Shown in pieces: positions 10,378-21,786 of a stretch of DNA of 64,000 nt (positions are counted from its first letter, which is position 1; every line of letters starts with the position of its first letter). The notes under the pieces are model-generated. The model did no database searches. It was not told the origin of the DNA and saw only the letters and a list, made by a program, of their open reading frames with translations. Both the position numbers and the translations under genes were made by a program. The stretch comes from Myxocyprinus asiaticus (Eukaryota; Chordata; Actinopteri; Cypriniformes; Catostomidae): contig NC_059385.1 in NCBI RefSeq assembly GCF_019703515.2, positions 32,970,501 through 33,034,500 of the forward strand, written 5' to 3'.

Positions 10378-10464
10378 ATGGACAACAGCGGTCTGCAATA
10401 TTTTTGACATGAAGTGACATTTTGAATTTCCCCTTTTAATCCCTGTGCCAAACCTCCTCCAAAA

Positions 10465-10511
10465 AGAAAGAAAAAGACAGACAGACAGACAGACAGAAAA
10501 ACAGACAGACC
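10465..10511. repeat. GACA microsatellite
   Basis: Tandem (GACA)n with one interruption of A bases; a short TG-rich tract follows at about 10692-10712. Confidence 0.7.
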
Positions 10512-11224
10512 TTATCCATGCAGAACAACTTTTATAAGGTTACTAAAATGGAGTCTTCATCTCATGTGAGTGATCAATTTTATACATATATCTCAAAATT
10601 ACTGTTCATTTCATTGAGTAAAAATTTGTAATGAGGACCACAATGACTGAGTGCACCTTGAATTATGTTGATTTGAGAGCCACCATCACCCGTGTGTGTA
10701 TGTGTGTGTGTGGAACGTTAAGAACCGTGTAGCCTATGCCAGCTTGATAATCTCAGCGGTAACTATTTATTTACACCAGGCAAGTAAGCTATTGTTCTGA
10801 AAGCAAAAAGCAACTAATAATAAAATTAAAAACATTTCGTAGGCTGTCATCTGCTCAACCGCACAGCACGACCAATGCAAAGCAGATGCGTTTACTGACG
10901 CGACCCTCCACTGCAGCGCTGCTAAACCTGACGTGTGTCACGCATTGAGCAGCTCGTGATGAGCATGGGCGCGTGAAGGTTTTGTCCGGGCTGCACGCTT
11001 CTGCTGACTAGTGCTGTTTAGTCACTTTAAGATTTGGAATGCAGCTGCGAAGGACTTCAACATGTCGATAGACTAAAATTCATACTCCTCTCTCTCGCTG
11101 TCGCTCGCGTGCGAGTGAGTGATTTTTACAAATGCCAATGGTGGATCAAACAATAATTTGCGGACCCCCTGCGGTACTAACGCGGACCCCCTGGGGGTCG
11201 CAGACCTCCTGTTGAAGACTCTTG

Positions 11225-11620
11225 GACTACAACAAAGTAGCGATTCTCCCGTAGAAGGCTGTAGAGTTACAGACTAGTACAACATAAGGAAGGACAACTC
11301 GCATTCACAATAGAACATAGAACGCTGTAGCTATCCCATCTGCAGCTGTTGCTGAAAGCCCTAGAGACTGGATCTAAAACTTTCGGATGACACACATCCA
11401 CGTCTCTGTGAATTAACAGAACCCTGAAAAAAAACATGCGTGTACAGTCCAGTGGTGCTCTTGTTTATATGAATTAACAGACACCTAGTTGTCCAGCATG
11501 ATTCCCTTCACACAGCCCAGGTTTACCGAAAATATAGTTGTGAGTAGTGTTTGGAGCATTACTCTATAAAGTAATGCACTACAAATTACTAATTACTTAA
11601 AAAAAATTACTTTAAAAGTA
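11225..11620. other. No gene; possible outer repeat arm
   Basis: Contains AGTAATGCACTACAAATTAC and TTACTTTAAAAGTAA just before the next element; TTACTTT recurs just after that element's right end, suggesting yet another short repeat split by the insertion. Otherwise nothing recognised. Confidence 0.35.
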
Positions 11621-12702
11621 AAGGAATATTTCGAGTTCAATACAAGTTAAGCTCAATCGACACCATTTGTGGCATAATACTGATTACCACAAAAATGTAT
11701 TTTGTCTTGCCCACCTGTTTCTTTAAAAACAGCAAAAATCTGGGTTACAGTGAGGCACTTACAATGGAAGTAAATGGGGGCCAATTTTTTTTTTAACTTT
11801 AAAATAGCCTACTCACTTTTTCAAAATTAAAGCCACAAGACATAAACAATATGCGTGTAAACATGATTTTATTGTAATAAAATCACTTGCTAACCTTTTC
11901 TGTTTAAAGTTATAGCCAATTATACAACTTCATTGCCATGACGATGTAATGTCAATAAACCCTAATACACTGTAAAAGTTACAATTTAAAAAACTTTACA
12001 GCTTAAATAATACACACATTTTCGGAAAAATTTATGTAAGTGCTTTTATAAAATTATAAGCATTACATTTCTGCCATTAAACCCTCCAAAATTTGCCACA
12101 TTCACTTCCATTGTAAATGCCTCACTGTAATACAGCTTTTGCCCCTTTTTTTTAAGAAAAGGTGGAACAAGTCGAAATTAAGTTTTGTGGTAGTCAACAT
12201 TATGCCACAAATGCGGTCAATTGAGCTTAAAGGAATAGTTCACCCAAAAATGAAAATTTGCTGATAATTTACTCACCCTCAGACCATCCAAGATGTATCT
12301 GAGTTTCTTTCTTCATCAAAACTGAATTTAAGATTTTTAGGATTTAATTTCAGGCCTCCTCCTTTAAACAATGCAAGTGAATTTACAAAAATGTTTAACT
12401 GTCCAAAATGCATATTTAAGGTGCATCAAAATAATCCACATGACTCCAGTAGACAAATAAAGTTCTTCTGAACCCAAACGATTGATTATTTTTCTAGAAA
12501 CAAAACAATACTTATATACTTTTTAACTACAAATGTTCACTTCCGTAGATCTCTGTGACGCACGCTCATGAGAGGGATGACGCAAGCTCGTTGGTAAGGT
12601 CATGCATCACGTGGAGGAGGAGGCAGGAAGCGCATCACTGTTTACAAGAGGAGCGCTGTACAAAAGTTTAATTGTCTTTGCTGTAGATTTGTATTTGTAT
12701 AA

Positions 12703-12997
12703 GTGTATTGTTCAAAATGGTCCTTTGGCATGTGTATCCTGGATGCTTCAACCTTCAGAAACCCCAAAGAAAATGCACACTGGGAAAAATATAAACATTT
12801 CATCGACTGCCATGAGCGATTGAAGCTCTGGCTTATCGCGCTGAACCTGGATATCAGTACACCCCTACATTCTCTCAAATATTGGAGGGTGTGCAGTGAA
12901 CGTTTTACCCCTGAGGATTTCAGACCATCGAAAGAAACAAAGCGTCAATATCTGAATTCATTCATGTGTCCATGCTGTTTTTCCAGCGAACTCAGGT
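12703..12997 (+). pseudogene. THAP-domain exon remnant
   Basis: The frame contains the THAP-like order FRNPKE..W..Y..(~25 residues)..W followed by RVCSERFTPEDF, the conserved C-terminal part of the domain. In functional THAP zinc fingers this last motif is Cys-x-x-His; here it reads Cys-Ser-Glu-Arg, so the His ligand is lost. The N-terminal Cys pair is unclear in this frame. A canonical donor (CTCAG|GTATGT) follows at 12994-12999, suggesting it was an exon. No catalytic transposase domain remains in the element. Confidence 0.6.
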
Positions 12998-13017
12998 ATG
13001 TGTGAAAACTTTGTCAA

Positions 13018-13450
13018 TGTCACACCTCCTTCGGGCTCTGCACCTCCCTCAGCACTCCGCTCCTTATCACCCGATTCTAATTCACCGCACCTGCACTCAA
13101 TTCACTCGCTCATCACTGCCTGCATAAATAACTCAACTTCATGCCACTTCACTGTCAAGTCTCACACAAAGGACTCTAGTTTGACTGCGCTGCTTTCACG
13201 CAGTGTTTATTTACCTCTCTGTATTTGCTCTTGCTCTTGCTCTTGCTCTTGCTCTTGCTCTTGATCTTCATTGATATCTGTTTAGTGTTTACCCTGTTGT
13301 TTCGCCTGGTACCTCTTCAGTTTGTGAAGTTTCTCTTCTGTGTGATATCACCTGTATCATTGATCTCACTGTGTAAATCCTGTGAATCTCAGTAAACGCT
13401 CTCGCACTTGGTTTCAATAACTACAACTTGTGTGGCTTGAATTCCTGACA
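13018..13450 (+). mobile_element. Solo LTR inside the Kolobok element
   Basis: Perfect terminal inversion TGTCA..TGACA, with flanks GTCAA (13013-13017) and GTCAT (13451-13455), a 5-bp duplication with one change. A TATA-like GCATAAATAA lies near 13122 and a polyA-type AGTAAACGC near 13391. A (TTGCTC)n microsatellite sits at 13225-13264. No internal retroelement sequence remains. Confidence 0.7.
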
Positions 13451-14589
13451 GTCATATAGTCTATATATTTCTGCAAAAGAAAATGCACAAGTAGATAACA
13501 CAACGGCATTGCTCCGAAATAAAGGATGGTTATATACTGCAGTATTGTTTTTTTATTATTATTTGGAAATTATTTTATTTTTTTATATTGTTTTGAAATA
13601 GTTTTGGACTGTTTGTGAATGGCGCTTGGTCTGTGGTCTGTGCAAGTTTCTCATGCAAACAATGACGCGCTTCCTGCCTCCTCCTCCACGAGACGCATGA
13701 CCTTACCAACGAGCTTACGACATCCCTCTCATGAGCGCATCACAGAGATGTACGGAAGCAAACATTTGTAGTTAGAAAGTAAATAAGTATTGTTTTGTTT
13801 CGAAAAATAATCAATCATTTGGGTTCAGATGAACTTTATTTGTCGACTGGAGTCGTGTGGATTATTTTGATGCACCCTAAGTATGCATTTTGGACCATCA
13901 AAAAATGGAGTGCATCCACTTGCACTGTTTAAAGGCCTGAAATGAAATCCTAAACATCTTAAATTCTGTTTTGATGAACAAAGAAACTCAGATACATCTT
14001 GGATGGCCTGAGGGTGAGTAAATTATCAGCAAATATTCATTTTTGGGTGAACTATTCGTTTAACTTGTATTGAACCCGCAATATTCTTTTACGTTACTTT
14101 CTAAAACACTTTTCACAGAAAAGTTTGTTTTTCTGCTAAACTGTTTCAAAATAATGTCTATATGTCCTCCTCAATCTTTGCCGCATGCAAGTCATACACT
14201 CAGCACCAGTGGCCCGCAGCCCTACACCCGTACGCCCTGAGCGTACATTCAGTGGCGCCTATAAAGTTTTTTCCCCCCTATTTATTTATTTAATATTTCA
14301 CATAAGAAAGTATCACAGTCACACTTATTACTATACACAGAACAAAAAGTACCCCTGTAAAGGTACATACCGATTCATGGTACGCCACTTAATGACCTAA
14401 AAGTGACCACGCAATGACTATTATGTCGTTACGGTATGGAAATTACAGTGTGTCACATAAGTTTTCCCGCGGGCCACGGCAAATTGGTAGCCAACGTCAT
14501 ATGTGATATTGAGTTTGGTCAATGACGTTACACTGAATTTATCAGGAATAGCCATGCCTCTAAAATAATGTAAAATGAAACGGAAACAG

Positions 14590-15780
14590 ACAACAATTTT
14601 ACAGGCGTTTCAAAAGAAAAAAATCAGAAGAACATGCAAGCACAACAGAGGAGAGGGAAATCAGGGCAAGCGGCATTGCTGATGAAACTACCACAAGAGA
14701 GGAGAGGGAAACTAGCCTAGTGGTGACATCCAATGACCTGCTTGTGAATCTCACTGAACCGGCAGGGCCTTCAGTGACTGCATGGGTATGCCTACCGGTA
14801 TCTGTTGGTGACGACGATGACATTGTAGGGAGAATAGGAGCAGACGACCTTAAAATGGCACCTGATGCTGTTAAACTAAAAACAATAGAAGCTAGATTTA
14901 AACCTAGCCGAGAGTGGTCTGCACCAACCAGGGACATTTGTGGAAAACAGTGAAAAATCCCAGAGGAATGTTTCGATGAGAGTGTCTACCCCACGCTGCG
15001 TTACAGCAAGAGCGCTGATGGACTTTTTTGTGTAGCATGCATGGTTTTTTCTTTTGGAGACACAATTCTGAGAGGTAAGCCTCTGACTGACTGGAGCAAT
15101 GCAAAAAAAATTGTTCTGCAGCACATACCATAGTGCACAATTGCATGCTGCTGAGTTTGCACAAATTGCCTCTGGAAGGAGCCAGTCCATTCTTTCCAAA
15201 TTAGACCACTCACACCAGTTAACATTGGAGCGAAATAAATATGGGCTGAAGGCAATCATTGACTTAATTTCCATTTGTGGGCAGCAAAACATACTGATTC
15301 CAGGGCACACTGATGACCGTGGCAATTTTCAGGCACTTCTGAAATACCGGGCTGAGGGAGATGCATTAGTGAAACAGTACTGTGAAAATGCACCGGCTAA
15401 CGGACATTACACTAGTCATCGAACTCAAAACGAGTTGATTGAACTGTGCGGAAAACAAATTTTGGACCAAATCCTATGCAAATGCTGGGATGTGAAGTGG
15501 TTTTCCCAACTAGCTGATGAGACGGCTGATATAAGCAACATGGAACAAGTGGCCCTTGTTGTTAGGTACGTGGACTCCTCTGACCAACATGAGGATTTCT
15601 TAGGATTTTTTTCCACAACAGATACGCATCTTGTGTAAATAGGCTAAGAGATATGGGTTTTGATCCCACCCATATAGTAGGACAGGGATATAATGGTGCT
15701 GGGAATGTTAGTGGGAAATTACGGGGCGTGCAAGCAAGAATAAAAAATCAGTTCCCTGAGCAGCCTATGTGCACTGAAGA
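14590..15780 (+). pseudogene. hAT transposase, N-terminal and DUF4371-type part (dead)
   Basis: Pieces in several frames give, in order: an acidic linker; a TTF-type zinc finger region (about 14890-15110) with LRYSKSADGLFCVACMVF; and a DUF4371-like stretch (15099-15638) containing LADETADISN. The segment reading GQGYNGAGNV at 15680-15710 corresponds to the GQGYDGA motif of this family, with Asp changed to Asn at codon 15692-15694. Stops interrupt it near 14953, 15130 and 15638. The family is the ZMYM1-like hAT transposases common in fish. It continues after the solo LTR at 15812-16518. Confidence 0.7.
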
Positions 15781-15811
15781 AACCACACACTTAATTTAGC
15801 AATTGTGCATT

Positions 15812-16518
15812 TGTGGCGGAATGATCCGCCCCTCCCTCTCGTCATCGTCGCCCCGCCTCTTAGGGTCGCCCTTCTGCCAGGCTCACGATGGGAGTTGGGC
15901 AGGAGAGCGAGAAAAGGTGCATAATTAATAAGCCTTGTTCTGACAGCGGTGGATGAAGCACACCTGATGTGAATAATGCTTCTTCACCGCTGTCTTTAAA
16001 ATGCAGAGCGCAACTCTTCTCGGGGAGCTGGCTTCAAATCTCCAAGTGTGCACACACTGGCATACTTGCACGCCCAGGACCAGTGCTGGGAGGGTTCGGA
16101 TGGATTAGATGAGTCGCTGGACCCACTCCTTGGACCCCGGCGTAAGTTAAATGTGTCACCGGGGGAGAACAGCACACATTGCTGCCGACGGGCTAGAGGC
16201 CAGGCCGCCTTCCCCTCTCACCTGCCGCGGGCCTGGGAAGACAGGCCATCAAGGATGCCGCCGCCCCTCGCATCGTGGATCCAGGAGGGGAGCGTGTGCG
16301 GGTGATGGACCCAGCTCATGCCTGGGCCATTCCTTAGACACTTCCCCACCCTTCACGGTGCCCCGTCTCACTGCAAGGATGCCAGACTCCCCCTTTATTA
16401 CGAACACTATTCCCCCCTGGAATTATGAACATTTTACTTTTATTATTATTTCCAATAAATACCTCTCTGAGGCTTGACACCACACCCACTGTATCTGTCT
16501 CTTGCTCACCCTGCCACA
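15812..16518 (+). mobile_element. Solo LTR (707 bp) within the hAT transposase
   Basis: Ends TGTGGCGG and CTGCCACA, flanked by a perfect 5-bp duplication GCATT (15807-15811 and 16519-16523). A polyA-type AATAAATACC lies at about 16454-16463. No coding region remains. The open frames inside are LTR sequence, not genes. Confidence 0.85.
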
Positions 16519-17595
16519 GCATTCTATGAGGGTCCCCACTATTCACAACACTCTGAGCACTGTTCAAGAAATGGTGAGCTTTATTACAGCCTTCCTGAAA
16601 CGGCTACAGACCTATCAGCACAACTGTAGCAGCAAGAAATGCCTCCAAAAATTCTCAGAACCAGCTGGTTCCAGCATGATGTGTGCCTGTTTGCTGTAAT
16701 AGATAACTATGACAACATATTAACGACCTTGATTGAGCTGAAAAGCGATGAAGACACCAAGACCAGTTGCACAGCATCCTCCCTCATCCATGCTATGGAG
16801 ACTTTTGAGTTCATAGTTTGTTTAGTGATTGCTTAGGTGTTGCTTCCCCCGCTAACGCCACTTAGCAGTGGGTTACAGAACCCCAACTGTGAATTGCCTC
16901 TGGCTGCCAAGATGGCTGAGGATGTCGCAATGGTGCTTGAGAGTAAAAGGGATGATTATACTTAAAGTAAAATGTGGGAGAAAGCCTGTTCTCTGGCTGC
17001 GAGTGTAGAGGTCACTCCATCAATGCCTCGCATCTCCCCAAAACAAACTCAACGCTCCAACAAACATTGAGAAGAATACTGGAGGAAAAACAAGTTTCTG
17101 CCATTTATCAACCACATGACCACAGAGGTGAGAGACAGAGTTTGCCTTTCTCTGCCCCGCCTTAAAGCCCAGTACCTGCTTCCCAACAGAATTTTGCAGT
17201 TGACAGACAGTCTATGGCAAGACAAAAAGGGCGAGTATTGTGCTTTGCTGCCCAACTTTGACGCTGCTGATGTGGAGGTTGAACTATGGAGAGAGCACAT
17301 CAAGCATACCCCTGTGTCTAGTGACATCTGTCTTGTTTTGAAAACCACAGCAGACTTCTATCTGAGCATAAAGACCATCATCAAGATTCTCATAACCATG
17401 CCTGTATCCACCGCAACTGTGAAGCGCTCGTTCAGCTGTTTACGTCGCCTGAAGACTTATCTCAGGAATACAATGACTGACAAAAGACTGAGTGGACTTG
17501 CCCTAATGAACATCCGTCATGATATTCCGGTAGATGCGGAGGCTGTTCTGAAAGAGTTTAACGTCACATGCAGTTGCAGAATGAGCTTCAGATAG
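16519..17595 (+). pseudogene. hAT transposase, C-terminal part with dimerisation domain (dead)
   Basis: Resumes the transposase after the LTR. The last 160 codons (17116-17595) are open and carry the hAT C-terminal dimerisation signature MPVSTATVKRSFSCLRRLK..YLRNTM..RLSGLALMNI. The usual Glu in VERSFS is Lys here. Upstream (16519-17115) the frame is broken by stops at about 16699 and 16836. Terminal repeats of the hAT were not resolved: CAGTGGCGCC at 14253 and GGGCGCCCCTG near 17878 are candidates, but their flanks do not match. Confidence 0.75.
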
Positions 17596-18690
17596 GTAGG
17601 ACTATAATTTATTTTCATAAATTGAGGCTATGTTTTGAAAATCAGGGGTGGAATGACCAAAATTGAAGATTGTGAAGCGCAAGTTTTTTTTATTTTTTTA
17701 TTCCATGTAAAATACTGCAAACAGCACTCGAGCTGCTGACACCACCAGTGTGTATGTATGGTTTTGTATAATTATCGCTATGATGAATCTCAGTCTTGAT
17801 TTAGTGTTGTTGTTGGTGGCGCACACCAACAACCATTTATTCCATTTATTGTGTGTACCATGAGATCAAGTTATGCGGGCGCCCCTGCTCAACAGCACAC
17901 ATTTCTCCCTTACAATGACTCTTCAGGAGACAGCATATGTCCTAATCAACTGTCACAGAAACACAAATAGATGTACATTTATGAACATAATTCATGTTTT
18001 GAATGCATTTGAAGGGGTGGACGCCTGGATATATATATATCCTTTGAGTTGATCAGCATTTAACCTAATGTGATTAAGTGAATTATTTTAGTGGAACTAA
18101 TCAGTATTTTCATGTATTTTCATCACATATATCCTTTTGAGCTAATGATTTATTATTCTAAGTATCTTAATATATGTTCTTTGTGGTGTCATGCTCATAC
18201 AAGCAGTTTGAGACCATTCCGTTCATGCTTTAGGAGACAGTGTGTCTTCTGACTAAGAGGCCTAGGTCATGTAGGCCACTTCTCTAGTGTCTTCATGACC
18301 CAACAACATACATTTGATTATGACTGTTTCTGCCAAGTTAACAAGAATACAACTTCAGCTCTGCTGAAAGTACAATTATCTCTATGTTTTAAGTTCCAAT
18401 AATATAGGACCAGTCTCCAACAGAAGCTTTGTAGTATAAGACCTTGAATAGGAGAAACTGTGTGTGTTTTTCCAAAGGTATTTCTGTTTCAGGAATTCAG
18501 TAAAGTGAGAATAGCAGTCGAGAGGTGGACAACTGGACCTCAGAGACCTACTACTGCCTATTAAGGGAAGACTGTCCATGGCCTAGGACCTGACTCAGAC
18601 CATTGGATCCCATATACGGAACTAAAGTGTCATGCCAACAATCAATGAGATAAACGATGTACACGATGACCATGTTCAGAAATGTTCTAT
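17596..18690. other. No gene recognised
   Basis: No credible ORF or repeat boundaries. A short (AT)n run lies near 18030. Confidence 0.4.
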
Positions 18691-18699
18691 AGTTATCTA

Positions 18700-18955
18700 T
18701 GCTTGTAACCGATCAGAATTCTAGAAGCTATAGCATTAACGTCAAACTTAATGCTGTATCTGACTATAAGTACTGATGTTTTTGCACCTGAGTTCAGTTC
18801 GTGATTCTCCTGTCATTGAGGGTTTTGTACTGCTGACTTCTGCCATTTGATTTAGTAAACAACTCTCTTCAGTAAAATTTCAACTAATTTGATTGACTCC
18901 CAGTCTTCATTCCAAGCCTACTGGTCTACAGGCCCAAGCTGCAATCCCCTACACA
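18700..18955 (+). repeat. Possible LTR 3' half
   Basis: A TATA-like GACTATAAGTACTG, a polyA-type AGTAAAATTTC and an ending CCCCTACACA resemble the R-U5 end of an LTR. A start such as TGTAGGCC near 18269 is possible, but no target duplication was found, so this is weak. Confidence 0.3.
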
Positions 18956-19620
18956 TTCTACATAATATTCCTTTAAAAAATGTATAACCCAAATAATGTG
19001 CTTAAAAGTGACTTAACTGAAAATCAGTAGCTGTAATCTGTTTATGTAACAGGTGTGCAATTGGAATATTTTGTAATTCCACTTGCTATGCCCATATTTG
19101 GGCTTCCTTTTCCCTTTGCTGCCACCACACAGATTTAGGGAGGCTGCATACATTGCCCTCCTCCCAGACATAAGTTTTCTCAGTGGATTTTTATTAATTT
19201 TTATTTTTAAATAACATTATTTTAAGAATTGTAATAGTTTTTAAGCAATTGTAATTTGAAATATATTTATCCCTTCTCAGTGCGTTCTGCATTGCTGCCA
19301 CGTGCCGTGCATATGCTACAAGAGTCCTCAAAAATATGTTTCTTTGTTGACATGTTTCAATGAATGAGGTATTGATGGCAAGAATTTTTTGGAGTTTCTG
19401 AGGGTGAACACAACACATATTACACACTGCTACAATTACAAAAATTAAAAATGTTATGTGTTACAATATATTTGACAAAAAAGTAATTCCATTACAGTAA
19501 CTTATTATTTGTAAATAGATTAAAAATTCAGGTTGTCAGTTTGGTTACAGAATATGGTACTTGCATATTAATCTTTTTCACACAAAAAACAATTGTGCCA
19601 CTTTAGAAGACATTAATTTA
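18956..19620. other. No gene recognised
   Basis: AT-rich, no supportable feature. Confidence 0.35.
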
Positions 19621-19639
19621 ACAGCTGGACTCGTATGGA

Positions 19640-19851
19640 TGACGTTTATACTGACAGTCTGTGATTTTTGGAGCGTCAAAATTTGAATCACCATCCACTT
19701 GCATTTTAAGTACCTACTGAGTTAAGATATTTTCTAATTTTCTTCAAATGTGTTCTGGTGAAGAAAGAAAGTCATACACACCTGGGATATCATGAGGGTG
19801 AGTAAATTATGAGAGAATTTTCATTTTTGGGTGAACTATCCCTTTATTAAC
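19640..19851 (+). repeat. Kolobok-type MITE, right arm only
   Basis: Ends GGGTGAACTATCCCTTTATTAA and contains ATGAGGGTGAGTAAATTATG, the right-arm sequence of the families at 12241 and 20927. The left arm is not recognisable. Confidence 0.55.
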
Positions 19852-20068
19852 CAAACTGTGTGTGTGAACAATAACAATATTTAGCAAATATAAAATAATA
19901 AAAAAGGCATATCAAGCAAGACACCTTTTAATAAAGTTTAAGTGCCTGAGTTTGACCAGAGTATATTTCTGAAACTCTGCTATTCCCTTTTATAAAAATA
20001 CTTCCTTAAATTACAAAACAAGCATAATCATTTTGTTTTACAGTTGCTACGGCTGACAAACCGTGTTT

Positions 20069-20083
20069 TTTTTTTTTTTTTTT
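20069..20083. repeat. Poly-T tract
   Basis: Run of T directly visible. The surrounding 19852-20690 has no recognised gene. Confidence 0.5.
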
Positions 20084-20691
20084 CGCATTCAATATTTAAA
20101 GATAAAATAATAAGTAAACACATTCAGTATCAACGATAAAACTCAATTAAGTTTATGATGCAACATTGATGGTGGCTTGTATCAGTTGCGTGTCAGTGCA
20201 TGTGTAAGGGTATCACCTGTTCCTGTGATATGTTTACGTCAGACAGTGTTGCTGTAACTGTGACTGCTGAGTGCACAATGAGCACCTGTCAATGACCCGA
20301 ACTTCCTCGCTCGCTGACGGCCATGCATTATTCTTTTATCACCACAGCAACGGCTGTGCAGCCAGGTAGTATTTTTATCCCCTCTGATGTGTGCTAAGCA
20401 TACAGTACAGCAGATACAGTCACAAAACCTGTAATTGCCTTTGATGAACAGCAGGTGGAAAGAGCCCTGTTCATGCAGAAAAATCAATGGCATTCATTTG
20501 CAGCTCAGAGTACAATTGTTTTCATATAATTGTCATTTCCGCTCTTTCCTCACCAGTGAAAAATCAAGTCATTAAATAAGTACTTAAGGAGTGCATTAGG
20601 TATTGTGGTCTCTTTCGAGGAGTGTCTAAGTGGAAAATGAATGCATGAGTGTTCAGGGATTTCATTAGGGATGCAGCCAGTCAGTCACTTT

Positions 20692-20791
20692 CTGTAAAGC
20701 TGCTTTGAAATTTTTGAAATGTGTTGTGAAAAGCGCTATACAAATAAAAATGCCTTGACTTGACTAATTATCAAAAAAAAAAAAAAAAAAA
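20692..20791 (+). repeat. Fish LINE/SINE 3' tail with TTGACT repeats and poly-A
   Basis: CTGTAAAGCTGCTTTGAAA..GTTGTGAAAAGCGCTATACAAATAAA..CCTTGACTTGAC, then an A19 run after a short spacer. I recognise this tail from fish L2-type LINEs and the SINEs that borrow it. Related copies are at 36340 and, inverted, 62952. Confidence 0.6.
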
Positions 20792-20926
20792 ATCCTAACA
20801 AGGTGATCAGGACCCTGGCATGAAGTTTATTATATGGGTACTTCTGAGGGTTGGGCAAATGTTCTTTTTCTTTATATTCACAATATATTCTTTTAATAAT
20901 TTACAATATATTGACAGCAAAATCAT

Positions 20927-21620
20927 AGGGATAGTTCACCCAAAAATGAAAATTCTCTCACCTTCCTGGCATCCCAGCTTTGTATAACTTTATTCTGCAG
21001 AACACAAATGAAGATCTTTAAAAGAATATCTCAGGTCTGTAGGTCTTCACAATGCAAGTGAATGGGTGCCAAAATTTTTAAGCTCCAAAAATCACATAAA
21101 GGCACCATAAAAGTAATCCATATACAACTCCAGTGGTTAAATACATATCTTCAGACACGATATGATAATGTGGGTGAGATCAATTTTTAAGTCTTTTTTT
21201 TTTTTTTTATCATAAATTCCCCTCCCTACCCAGTAGAGGGTAATATGCATGAAGAATGTGAATAACCAAAAACAGAAGAAGAATGGAAAGTAAAATTTAA
21301 AGTGGAGATTGACTGAGCAGGGAGAATTTATAGTAAAAAATGACTTAAATATTGGTCCATTTCTCACCCACACCTATCATATCACTTCAGAAGATATGGA
21401 TGTAACCACCAGAGTCATCTGGAGTACATTTCATGTTGCCCTTATGTGGACTTTGGAGCTTCAAAATTTTGGCAACCATTCACTTGCATTGTATGGACAA
21501 ACAGAGCTTAGATATTATTCTAAAAATCTTTGTTTGTGTTCAGCAGAAGAAAGAAAGACATCTTGGATGGCATGAGAGTAAATTATTTTTTTCATTTTCA
21601 TTTTTGGGTGAACTATCCCT
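20927..21620. mobile_element. Kolobok-type palindromic MITE
   Basis: Ends AGGGATAGTTCACCCAAAAA and inverse GGGTGAACTATCCCT, followed by TTAA (21621-21624). The left flank reads TCAT instead of TTAA. Arms of ~250 bp include TTCTGCAGAACACAAATGAA versus TTGTGTTCAGCAGAAGAAAG and CACTTGCATTG in both orientations. No coding content; the small open frames are arm sequence. Confidence 0.75.
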
Positions 21621-21786
21621 TTAAGCAACAACTGATTTATTGCAATGATTTTAATGTGCTTTTTATGTGGAAACTAAGTCTCCTAAAGAGAGTTTCATTA
21701 GACTAGTTTTGCTAACCTTCCTTGCCTTGAGTATGACAGAGTTTCTGATTTAAATTTCAGATAAAAAGACGGCGTAACACTTGGTC

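Larger units (their letters stand above)
9685..11224. mobile_element. Non-autonomous hAT element, perfect 8-bp TSD
   Basis: The termini CAGGGGTCTTCAAC and, inverted, CAAGAGTCTTCAAC match at 12 of 14 positions. Both sides carry the 8-bp duplication GACTACAA (9677-9684 and 11225-11232). Eight-base duplications and CAG-starting ends are typical of hAT transposons. Subterminal copies of CAAGGACCCC/GCGGACCCCCTG repeat inside each end. There is no transposase ORF. The interior holds a nested palindromic element (9884-10377), a GACA microsatellite and a GC-richer segment at about 10850-11000. Confidence 0.85.
12241..14059. mobile_element. Kolobok-type TTAA element with ~430-bp inverted arms and THAP relic
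   Basis: The ends AGGAATAGTTCACCC and (inverse) ACGAATAGTTCACCC are flanked by duplicated TTAA (12237-12240 and 14060-14063). Inverted arms extend about 430 bp each (12241-12650 versus 13650-14059), including ACTCACCCTCAGACCATCC and CTTCCTGCCTCCTCCTCC-type blocks. The interior holds a THAP-domain remnant and a solo LTR. TTAA duplications combined with a THAP-bearing transposase are known for the Kolobok superfamily; piggyBac shares TTAA but not THAP. The superfamily call is thus inference from two agreeing traits. Confidence 0.75.
11621..14087. mobile_element. Palindromic MITE (copy 1), interrupted
   Basis: The left arm GGAATATTTCGAGTTCAATA..CAAGTTAAGCTCAAT and the right arm (inverse, AATTGAGCTTAA..CTTGTATTGAACCCGC) are long inverted repeats. 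They include TGTGGCATAATACTGATTACCACAAAA and its inverse near 12181-12215. The right arm is split at a TTAA by the Kolobok element 12241-14059. An unoccupied copy of the same family lies at 27482-28052. Confidence 0.75.

Noticed and set aside
16048..16477. Pro/Arg-rich ORFs
   Set aside because: They lie wholly within the solo LTR 15812-16518.
14253..17888. Terminal repeats of the dead hAT (CAGTGGCGCC and GGGCGCCCCTG)
   Set aside because: Ends look similar but the 8-bp flanks do not match, so borders are not claimed.
18269..18952. Full solo LTR (TGTAGGCC..CCCCTACA)
   Set aside because: No target-site duplication at those borders; only a weak partial call is kept.
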